A stretch of DNA of 35,507 nt from a virus. Position 1 is the first letter of the stretch, and the number at the start of each line of letters is the position of its first letter. This document shows, in pieces, positions 12,432 through 17,636 of the stretch. The stretch covers positions 1 through 35,507 of the IMG/VR virus record IMGVR_UViG_3300007617_000006; one strand, written 5' to 3'. A program made the position numbers and the translations under genes. Under the pieces are notes generated by a model. The model ran no database searches and was not told the DNA's origin. It was given only the letters and a program-made list of their open reading frames with translations.

Positions 12432-12552
12432 TAGTGGCACCCTCTTTCGTTGTTGTTGATACGGACATTGTAGCAGATAGCACTGACATGGCTTCCGCTT
12501 TTGAGGCTTGTCGTGTCGCTAACACATGAGCCTTGAATTCATCGAGATTCAT
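12421..12552 (-). CDS. Tiny protein whose C-terminus is the next promoter
   Basis: Forty-three residues. Residues 1-20 (MNLDEFKAHVLATRQASKAE) form a charged helix. The remaining 23 residues are encoded by the promoter, leader and ribosome-binding site of the next gene, and it overlaps that gene's start by 11 bases. CGAAAGGAAGCC precedes ATG. Likely translated; function unknown. Confidence 0.5.
   Translation of the reverse strand: MNLDEFKAHVLATRQASKAEAMSVLSATMSVSTTTKEGATNGN
12467..12488 (-). promoter_or_regulatory. TGTCAG-N10-TACAAT promoter (within coding sequence)
   Basis: TGTCAG 12483-12488, spacer ending TGC, TACAAT 12467-12472; then CAACGAAAGAGGG. Confidence 0.7.
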
Positions 12553-12583
12553 TTGGCTTCCTTTCGTTGAAGTTATAGTAGAC

Positions 12584-12605
12584 ATTATAGCGGATAGGAC
12601 TGACA
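12584..12605 (-). promoter_or_regulatory. TGTCAG-N10-TATAAT promoter
   Basis: TGTCAG 12600-12605, TATAAT 12584-12589; then CAACGAAAGGAAG. Confidence 0.7.
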
Positions 12606-12653
12606 AAGTGTTAATTTTGCAAGGGTTTGTCTCATTATTTGGAGCGTGGGTCT

Positions 12654-12669
12654 TGTGATAAGCGTCACA
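12654..12669. promoter_or_regulatory. CRP/GlxR-like site
   Basis: TGTGATAAGCGTCACA; centre 72.5 bases from the -10 box. Confidence 0.6.
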
Positions 12670-12753
12670 CCTAAATGTCCGATTTGTCTGTCAAATCGAC
12701 ACGCCGTGCAAGTTCAGGGTTTCTGTAACAATGTCGTAACGACACGCCCGACC

Positions 12754-12788
12754 CCGTGCCTTTGCGGGCCAGCTTGATTTTGTCAAGC
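12754..12788 (-). terminator. Hairpins ending the 12810-14027 minus operon
   Basis: GCTTGA/TCAAGC (12772-12788) and a CCCCG..CGGG stem just beside it. The element TTTTGTCAAG-n-GACACGCCGT is shared with the 10283-10311 terminator region. Confidence 0.45.
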
Positions 12789-12809
12789 CGACACGCCGTT
12801 TATTTATTT

Positions 12810-12980
12810 TTATTTATTGCAAGCGTCTACAAATCTCTGTGCATCGAATAAAAGATTATCTTCTGCAAAGTATCCCGCAAAGTCCTCTACTAGATCATGA
12901 TAAGTAAATTCATTACCGATTAAATCTTTATAAGATGAAAGAATTTCGGCGATACCGATATAGTGTTTCTTGCTTAGCAT
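12810..12980 (-). CDS. Small actinophage protein, paralogue of 11688-11882
   Basis: Fifty-six residues (MLSKKHYIGIAEILSSYKDL ... LVEDFAGYFAEDNLLFDAQRF). Shares K-H-aromatic, IAEIL, a D/F-A motif and the N-x-x-F pattern with the 11688 gene, so both belong to the same small actinophage family. TAA of the upstream gene directly abuts its ATG. Function unknown. Confidence 0.6.
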   Translation of the reverse strand: MLSKKHYIGIAEILSSYKDLIGNEFTYHDLVEDFAGYFAEDNLLFDAQRFVDACNK

Positions 12981-13091
12981 TTATTCTAATCCATTCTCTA
13001 GTAGGTCTTTTATTACAAGGCGTAGCATAAGCAGGGCGGGAATACCGATACCTAGTTGCACTAGCGTAGTTAGTATGCGATTAGTAGTCAT
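12981..13091 (-). CDS. Tiny hydrophobic protein
   Basis: Thirty-six residues (MTTNRILTTLVQLGIGIPAL ...) with one possible membrane helix and a DLLENGLE tail. Starts on a TAATG overlap. CTA is the main Leu codon, as in its neighbours. Confidence 0.45.
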   Translation of the reverse strand: MTTNRILTTLVQLGIGIPALLMLRLVIKDLLENGLE

Positions 13092-13243
13092 TACTTATTC
13101 TTCTTTCTCTTATAAATCTTATAAGCGGTTACTAGTAAGGCGGTGATAATGATAGTGTGCCAAGGTAGATAGATAGCACCTAAGAAACTATCAAACTCTA
13201 ATCCGTATTCGTTTAGTGATAACTCTACTCCGTTAATCGTCAT
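13091..13243 (-). CDS. Small single-pass membrane protein
   Basis: Fifty residues. Acidic N-terminus, transmembrane helix about 24-41 (AIYLPWHTIIITALLVTAY), then YKIYKRKKNK, giving a positive-inside C-terminus. TAATG overlap on both sides. Function unknown. Confidence 0.5.
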   Translation of the reverse strand: MTINGVELSLNEYGLEFDSFLGAIYLPWHTIIITALLVTAYKIYKRKKNK

Positions 13244-13395
13244 TACTTTACCTCTACTTCTCTAATGTTATAAGTGAAACCCTTACCGAGTTTATTTAGT
13301 TCAGCGATTACCGCTAAGATTTCTTCGGGCTTACTAGCCTTTTGATTAACGGCTAGTAGTTGGCTACCTTGCCATAGTGTGTAGGTGATAGTCAT
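13243..13395 (-). CDS. Small phage protein, unknown function
   Basis: Fifty residues (MTITYTLWQGSQLLAVNQKA ... YNIREVEVK), beta-alpha-beta pattern. Coupled by TAATG to the next gene. No family recognised. Confidence 0.5.
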   Translation of the reverse strand: MTITYTLWQGSQLLAVNQKASKPEEILAVIAELNKLGKGFTYNIREVEVK

Positions 13396-13518
13396 TTATA
13401 GTGCTCCCTCTTGTAGTAGTCCAATTTCAATAGTTAGTAATTCATCTGGTGTTGCGTTATCTAGTGATACCCACCCTGCACCCTCGTTATCCATACGGAA
13501 TAATTCTATGTAACCCAT
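13396..13518 (-). CDS. Tiny acidic phage protein
   Basis: Forty residues (MGYIELFRMDNEGAGWVSLD ...). TAA is followed immediately by the next ATG; the start overlaps the upstream stop by one base. Function unknown. Confidence 0.5.
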   Translation of the reverse strand: MGYIELFRMDNEGAGWVSLDNATPDELLTIEIGLLQEGAL

Positions 13519-13700
13519 TACGCTACCTCTGCCATTTCTGCTAGTAGTGCGTCTACTTGCTCGTCTGTTAATTCATCTTCTAATTCATCTTCGTCTTGCT
13601 CTACTTCTTCATCTAAGTATGCGTATGCGTCTGCTACATCTTCTTGGATAGTGTCCCACTTAGAGATAGAGTTAGTGCGTGTGTTGTATGCGTATGACAT
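13518..13700 (-). CDS. Small very acidic protein
   Basis: Sixty residues. Residues 24-55 are dominated by Asp/Glu (DEEVEQDEDELEDELTDEQV), forming an acidic helix. Could mimic nucleic acid or bind a basic partner; no evidence for either. First gene of the tiny-gene train; ACGAAAGAAGAAT lies before the ATG. Confidence 0.55.
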   Translation of the reverse strand: MSYAYNTRTNSISKWDTIQEDVADAYAYLDEEVEQDEDELEDELTDEQVDALLAEMAEVA

Positions 13701-13745
13701 TTATTTATTCTTCTTTCGTTAGTAATTTTTGGGGGGGTCTTATTC

Positions 13746-13780
13746 GCTAGGCTCACCTTACGGATTATTTGCTAGGCTCA
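13746..13780 (-). repeat. Tandem 10-bp repeat in the leader
   Basis: GCTAGGCTCA at 13746-13755 and 13771-13780, 25 bases apart, in the predicted 5' leader of the 13700 operon. Confidence 0.5.
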
Positions 13781-13803
13781 TACCCTTATTTAGTTATGGT
13801 GTA

Positions 13804-13825
13804 ACCTTATCATGGGCTACTGACA
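13804..13825 (-). promoter_or_regulatory. Degenerate TGTCAG-N10 promoter
   Basis: TGTCAG 13820-13825 with TAAGGT at 13804-13809 in the -10 position. Weaker than the others; leader about 97 bases. Confidence 0.45.
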
Positions 13826-13853
13826 TTTAGCCCCATTTAGGGCTAGTGTCTAG

Positions 13854-13869
13854 TGTGAGTTACCTCACA
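13854..13869. promoter_or_regulatory. CRP/GlxR-like site overlapping a stop codon
   Basis: TGTGAGTTACCTCACA; centre 52.5 bases from the -10 position. Its middle contains the TAA of the upstream gene. Confidence 0.6.
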
Positions 13870-14027
13870 CCTACTAGGTTATGCTCGGCGTAGTTACCGC
13901 CACACATTACGCATAAGGAGTATGCGGTTACTCTACCGCAACCTGCTGAGCAGGATACATAGCCAAGACGCTTAGCGTCTGACTCTACTAGGTAGTCGTT
14001 ACGACTTTCCCAAATTCTGTTAGTCAT
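13860..14027 (-). CDS. Small zinc-ribbon-like protein
   Basis: Fifty-five residues. SCSAGCGRV and LCVMCGGNYAEH give four main Cys in two pairs, a probable zinc ribbon with a basic N-terminus (MTNRIWESRN). GAAAGGTTAGG precedes the start. First gene of the minus arm next to the divergent control region. Function unknown. Confidence 0.6.
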   Translation of the reverse strand: MTNRIWESRNDYLVESDAKRLGYVSCSAGCGRVTAYSLCVMCGGNYAEHNLVGVR

Positions 14028-14077
14028 TTTAGACCTAACCTTTCTTAGTAAGACTTTCTTACTTTCTTTATACCTTA

Positions 14078-14099
14078 ATCATAGCAAGGGGCACTGACA
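14078..14099 (-). promoter_or_regulatory. TGTCAG-N10-TATGAT promoter
   Basis: TGTCAG 14094-14099, spacer ending TGC, TATGAT 14078-14083; leader ends AGAAAGG. Confidence 0.65.
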
Positions 14100-14147
14100 T
14101 TTATACCCCTATTCTCGGGCGTGTCGAAATAAATCTTTGCAAACCTA

Positions 14148-14163
14148 TGTGATTTGCACCACA
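14148..14163. promoter_or_regulatory. CRP/GlxR-like site
   Basis: TGTGATTTGCACCACA (one mismatch); centre 72.5 bases from the -10 box. Confidence 0.5.
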
Positions 14164-14278
14164 AAGATCCCATGCACACGCTCATTATGGGCGGTCTATC
14201 CTAAATGTCCGTTTCTCTCAAATATGTGTATCGTACAAATTAAAAATATATTAACATTTTCTGAAATTTGAAAAGGGG

Positions 14279-14306
14279 TTGACACCGAAAATACAAATGT
14301 TATACT
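14279..14306 (+). promoter_or_regulatory. Strong plus-strand sigma70 promoter
   Basis: Perfect TTGACA (14279-14284), 16-base spacer, TG-T-TATACT (14301-14306). Predicted start near 14313, giving a leader of about 120 bases rich in GGGGGG and AT runs. Confidence 0.7.
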
Positions 14307-14401
14307 TTTCTAGGGGGGTCGGGGGGTCAGTAAATCAATAAATATTAAATATATTATATATATAGTAAGACCTAAGACCTAAGATCAAGTGATACAACCA
14401 A

Positions 14402-14410
14402 TGCTATAAT
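14402..14410 (+). promoter_or_regulatory. Extended -10 promoter before the oxygenase operon
   Basis: TG-C-TATAAT with no clear -35; start near 14417, leader contains ACAGGAAA. Confidence 0.5.
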
Positions 14411-14433
14411 TATAATCTAGCGACAGGAAAATC

Positions 14434-15333
14434 ATGGAACATAGACTACTCACTAAAGATGTTATCCTTTTTAAAAATACACTAAGGGATCCAGCTGCGA
14501 CCCAGGATTTTATTATACGCTCTAAAACCAATAATGACCAGTGGTTTGGAAACTGGGAAGACTGGCGTCCTTGGGGTCAATATTCAAAGGCCTATCCATA
14601 TCAGGACTCATCATATGAAGTTTGTCAAAATGAAGGCGGAGAATACCTAAGAGAATTTCTAGACATCTTCTGGAACGTAATGAAGATATATAAGGAAAAT
14701 TATTTAAACGAAGACTACTTTAAGCTAATAGACGAAGACCCTAATATTCCAACGACTATGGAAGAAGCTAGAAAGCATCCAACATACTGCACTGCTGATG
14801 TTGTAATTTTAGAATCAGAAAACACAGATACTTCAAAACCACTATCAATGGAATACCATCAGGATAGAAGGCCTTGGTTTGGTGGCACTCCACATATATT
14901 TAATTTTAATATCTATACTAACGATGATTATGAAGGTGGAGATATTTTACTAATCAATACAGAGGATGCAGAGATATCAACCTATATTGATGAAGCTGGG
15001 GTAGAGAGAAAATGCTACATGATTGATCCACCAGTAAGATACAAGATGGAAGCTGGAGACGGACTTCTATTTAGAACAGACGTATTCCATGCGGTATTAC
15101 CAGTTGTAGGAAATAAATTTTATGTTCGTCAATTCTTAACAGCATCATTCAAGAAAGAGTATGAAGACAAAAAGGCAAGTATGTCAGAAGAAGAATTTGA
15201 TGATCTTTTAAAACAAGAAGAAAAAGAAGGATTTGCTAAGTACGGCTGGCAATGCAGAATTTATAATTCAAAAGAAGAAATAGGCAATGGCGGAAATGAC
15301 AATCAAATAGTTTGTGTAGTCAAGAATGTTTGA
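14434..15333 (+). CDS. 2-oxoglutarate/Fe(II)-dependent oxygenase
   Basis: Two hundred ninety-nine residues. The double-stranded beta-helix core shows the iron triad H142-x-D144 (EYHQDRRPWFGG) and H219 (FRTDVFHAVLP), with R232 (FYVRQF) placed to bind 2-oxoglutarate, as in prolyl-4-hydroxylase-like enzymes. The substrate is not evident. N-terminus GNWEDWRPWG is Trp-rich. AGGAAA lies before the ATG. It overlaps a related oxygenase by eight bases (ATGTTTGA) and both share a tandem origin by their common layout. Confidence 0.8.
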   Translation: MEHRLLTKDVILFKNTLRDPAATQDFIIRSKTNNDQWFGNWEDWRPWGQYSKAYPYQDSSYEVCQNEGGEYLREFLDIFWNVMKIYKENYLNEDYFKLIDEDPNIPTTMEEARKHPTYCTADVVILESENTDTSKPLSMEYHQDRRPWFGGTPHIFNFNIYTNDDYEGGDILLINTEDAEISTYIDEAGVERKCYMIDPPVRYKMEAGDGLLFRTDVFHAVLPVVGNKFYVRQFLTASFKKEYEDKKASMSEEEFDDLLKQEEKEGFAKYGWQCRIYNSKEEIGNGGNDNQIVCVVKNV

Positions 15334-16222
15334 TGCTTTTGAATTGACTAATGGAGTTCTTGTATTTAAGAATGTATTAAAAGATCCAAAGAAAACCTAT
15401 GACACTATAAAAAAATCTCAAACTGAAAAACATGAGTTATTTACAGACTGGATGGATTGGGGAATCTCTGGATGTAAGTCGACATTAGATCCGTATGACA
15501 CAAGAGATCTTAATAACGAACCTGGAGAGCTTATCAAAGAGCTTGGTAGTATATATACACAATGTATTAACTACTACAAAGACAACTATCTAAACATGGA
15601 CTACTTAAAGTCCTTAGATATAGAACCAAACTACAATATACCAGCAACATACGAAGAGGCATCTCAAGCTGGTGGATGGGGATCTGCAGATATACTTCTT
15701 GTAGACTATGCAGACAGTTTTGGTGATGATGGATTTATAAACGGATACCACATTGATAGAACTCCATTTTGGGGTTCATCTCCACATGCATTTACATTAA
15801 ACGTATACCCATATGATGATTTTGAAGGTGGCGGATTGGCATTTATAGATATGGAAACGGCAGAACGAAAGATTACAGATAATGGCGTAGAGTACTATGA
15901 GATAGATAAGCCAATAGAATACTTCCCTGAAGCTGGAGATGCTATGTTTTTCTCTTCATTGCATTATCATGGCGTGTATGGAACCAAAAACGGTGAGAAG
16001 GTATTTATTAGAATGTATGTAGAGTCGCCTATGCCTAATGCATATAAGAAGGAAATAGAATTTATGACTCAAGATCAAATTAATGAAAAGCGTGATATAT
16101 CTAGAAAAGAGTGTTTTGCAAGTAACTCTCATCAAGCTAACATTTATAATTCTGTAGAAGAAATATCAAATATACAAAAGTTAAATAAGAAATTCATAAT
16201 TAGGAATAAAGCAGTTGACTAG
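15326..16222 (+). CDS. 2-oxoglutarate/Fe(II)-dependent oxygenase, paralogue
   Basis: Two hundred ninety-eight residues, same length and architecture as the preceding gene. H142-x-D144 (GYHIDRTPFWGS), probable H215 (SSLHYHGVYG) and R229 (VFIRMY). Both carry the same IP-x-T-x-E-E-A segment before the core and a C-terminal IYNS-x-E-E-I block, showing a gene duplication. Substrate unknown. Confidence 0.8.
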   Translation: MFDAFELTNGVLVFKNVLKDPKKTYDTIKKSQTEKHELFTDWMDWGISGCKSTLDPYDTRDLNNEPGELIKELGSIYTQCINYYKDNYLNMDYLKSLDIEPNYNIPATYEEASQAGGWGSADILLVDYADSFGDDGFINGYHIDRTPFWGSSPHAFTLNVYPYDDFEGGGLAFIDMETAERKITDNGVEYYEIDKPIEYFPEAGDAMFFSSLHYHGVYGTKNGEKVFIRMYVESPMPNAYKKEIEFMTQDQINEKRDISRKECFASNSHQANIYNSVEEISNIQKLNKKFIIRNKAVD

Positions 16223-16236
16223 GATTATGGTATACT
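16215..16236 (+). promoter_or_regulatory. TTGACT-N10-TATACT promoter for a leaderless gene
   Basis: TTGACT 16215-16220, 10-base spacer ending TGG (extended -10), TATACT 16231-16236. Predicted +1 is base 16243, the A of the ATG. The N10 geometry mirrors the minus-arm TGTCAG promoters. Confidence 0.65.
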
Positions 16237-16242
16237 AATATT

Positions 16243-16356
16243 ATGAAATGTAATTTTTGCGAAAATCCAAAATACGTAGAGCGTATTAACTCAAAGGGCG
16301 TACTTGAAAATTTTTGCGTATCTTGCATTGAAAAATTAATTAAAGGCGGGAAATGA
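16243..16356 (+). CDS. Tiny zinc-ribbon protein
   Basis: Thirty-seven residues: MKCNFCENPKYVERINSKG, then FCVSCIEKLIKGGK. Two CxxC pairs around a beta hairpin, a textbook zinc-ribbon layout. Predicted leaderless. Its TGA overlaps the next ATG. Confidence 0.6.
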   Translation: MKCNFCENPKYVERINSKGVLENFCVSCIEKLIKGGK

Positions 16357-16433
16357 AGACAATAATCTGGATCGGCATTATAGCTATCCTAGTACATATA
16401 TGCGGAATAATTCTGCAAGTCTATATGAACTAG
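16353..16433 (+). CDS. Tiny membrane peptide
   Basis: Twenty-six residues, almost entirely one transmembrane helix (IIWIGIIAILVHICGIILQV). GGCGGG precedes ATG, which overlaps the upstream stop. The G of its TAG is the first base of the tRNA-Ile. Confidence 0.45.
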   Translation: MKTIIWIGIIAILVHICGIILQVYMN

Positions 16434-16507
16434 GGGATATAGCTTAATCTGGTTAAAGCACTTGTCTTATATACAATAGATTCTGGGTTCAAATCCCAGT
16501 ATCCCTA
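16433..16507 (+). tRNA. tRNA-Ile (anticodon TAT)
   Basis: Seventy-five-nt cloverleaf: acceptor GGGGATA/TATCCCT (first pair G-U), D-stem GCTT/AAGC with GG in the loop, anticodon stem CTTGT/ACAAT (outer C-U mismatch) around CTTATAT, T-stem CTGGG/CCCAG with TTCAAAT. Anticodon TAT at 16468-16470 reads AUA. Discriminator A; CCA not encoded. AUA codons are frequent in the neighbouring AT-rich genes. Confidence 0.85.
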
Positions 16508-16520
16508 CAAGGAGGTCAAT

Positions 16521-16598
16521 ATGAACTGGATACAGGCATCAGTTATATTTGGACCAATAATAATATTGATCATTGCATTTTGGGATGATATAAAATAA
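16521..16598 (+). CDS. Tiny membrane peptide with strong ribosome-binding site
   Basis: Twenty-five residues, one helix (ASVIFGPIIILIIAFW) and a DDIK tail. AAGGAGG five bases before the ATG is the best Shine-Dalgarno in this block and is the main reason for calling it. Confidence 0.5.
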   Translation: MNWIQASVIFGPIIILIIAFWDDIK

Positions 16599-16620
16599 AG
16601 CAGTTGACTAGGATATATAT

Positions 16621-16764
16621 ATGAAGAAATTATATGCATTAGTAAGTACCATTGCGATAGCAATCCTTTCAGGAGTCGCATTGTCTAAATTTTTAAATTG
16701 GGCGGGAAATGTAGAAATCTTTGATTTTGACCTAGACGAAGATATAGACTATGAAGAACTCTAA
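16621..16764 (+). CDS. Small secreted or anchored acidic protein
   Basis: Forty-seven residues. MKKLYALVSTIAIAILSGVA resembles a signal peptide or anchor; the rest is acidic (FDFDLDEDIDYEEL). The AGTTGACTAGGAT motif ends seven bases before the ATG and no ribosome-binding site is present. Confidence 0.5.
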   Translation: MKKLYALVSTIAIAILSGVALSKFLNWAGNVEIFDFDLDEDIDYEEL

Positions 16765-16843
16765 ACTATATAGGTCAATACTCTGGCTATCTTGGATTCT
16801 CATTGGTCTATATACAATAGGGACATTATGGATAATAAGGTAA
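16751..16843 (+). CDS. Tiny membrane peptide in an overlapping frame
   Basis: Thirty residues: MKNSKLYRSILWLSWILIGL, a single helix with basic N-terminus. Overlaps the previous gene by 14 bases and the next by 16. Called by its composition and position; expression is unproven. Confidence 0.4.
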   Translation: MKNSKLYRSILWLSWILIGLYTIGTLWIIR

Positions 16844-17106
16844 ATTCGGACAAAGCAGACCAATTAGCGAAATATTTGCTAGATCGTCGATATGAGGAAT
16901 GCAATTATTATCAAGCTGACAAGTTCATTGCACGGTGTTCGCTAGAGTGGGTCATAAAGGGGCTTAAGAGCCGATTAGAGACATGTTTGAATGCAGAGTC
17001 AGGGGTATGTGACATATGGTACTTAGAATCCCATTCTGACTGTTTATTATTAATGAATCTAATATATGAATATAGTGCTGATCCCCTGTATGATGCTAAA
17101 TTTTAA
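16828..17106 (+). CDS. Phage protein, unknown function
   Basis: Ninety-two residues from ATG 16828 (MDNKVNSDKADQLAKYLLDR). Helical with five Cys (RYEECNYY, IARCSLEWV, ETCLNAESGVCDIWY, SDCLLL). GGGA precedes ATG. Last plus-strand gene before the convergent oxygenase genes. No family recognised. Confidence 0.5.
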   Translation: MDNKVNSDKADQLAKYLLDRRYEECNYYQADKFIARCSLEWVIKGLKSRLETCLNAESGVCDIWYLESHSDCLLLMNLIYEYSADPLYDAKF

Positions 17107-17153
17107 AAAGGGTTCTTCTACCGCCGCCGCACTTCAATTTTTTCACTTTTGCA

Positions 17154-17636
17154 CTATATAGGTCTTTTGTCTCTTTTGTATGCATTAGAAATTGTTTTAG
17201 ATAGATATTTGTATTTTGATCTTGTTTCATCATAACTAAAAAACATTGATATAGATAATCTATCAGCGCCCAAAACTTCTGTTACCTCATGCGGGGTGTT
17301 CTTATTACTATTAAAAAAAAGTAGTTGACCAGAATTTGGCTTAACTTTTATGTTTTGAAAAATAAATTCTCCACCATTGTAATCACTATTTAAATAAAGT
17401 ATTGCAGATATTAGATTTTCTTCATTATTATCTATGTCTGTATGTAGAGAATTAAATGATCCAGACTTCATAGTTAGAAATTCAACCCATTGTGTGTAAA
17501 CTTTAGCATTATTATATTTAGATATTATGCTAGAAGTTTTATCTACTATTAAATCAATAGAGGTTTGTTTATTTAAAAAAGATTCAATTTCTTCTTTAGA
17601 TAAAAAATTATTTATTGATACCAGCATTTTTTGCAT
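17154..17636 (-). CDS. 2-oxoglutarate/Fe(II)-dependent oxygenase (P4H-like, short)
   Basis: One hundred sixty residues, little more than the catalytic core. H65-x-D67 (SLHTDIDNN), the typical YLN-x-x-Y-x-G-G-E-F strand, H116 (NTPHEVTEV) and R126 (ADRLSISMFF) complete the iron and 2-oxoglutarate sites of prolyl-4-hydroxylase-type enzymes. It overlaps the upstream oxygenase by 29 bases. ATG 17627 (MLVSINNFLS) is an alternative start that fits family N-termini. Confidence 0.8.
   Translation of the reverse strand: MQKMLVSINNFLSKEEIESFLNKQTSIDLIVDKTSSIISKYNNAKVYTQWVEFLTMKSGSFNSLHTDIDNNEENLISAILYLNSDYNGGEFIFQNIKVKPNSGQLLFFNSNKNTPHEVTEVLGADRLSISMFFSYDETRSKYKYLSKTISNAYKRDKRPI

Noticed and set aside
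3169-14099. Identity of the TGTCAG boxes with mycobacteriophage L5 stoperators
   Set aside because: Only the TGTCA core agrees; flanks differ and every copy is tied to a -10 box at fixed spacing.
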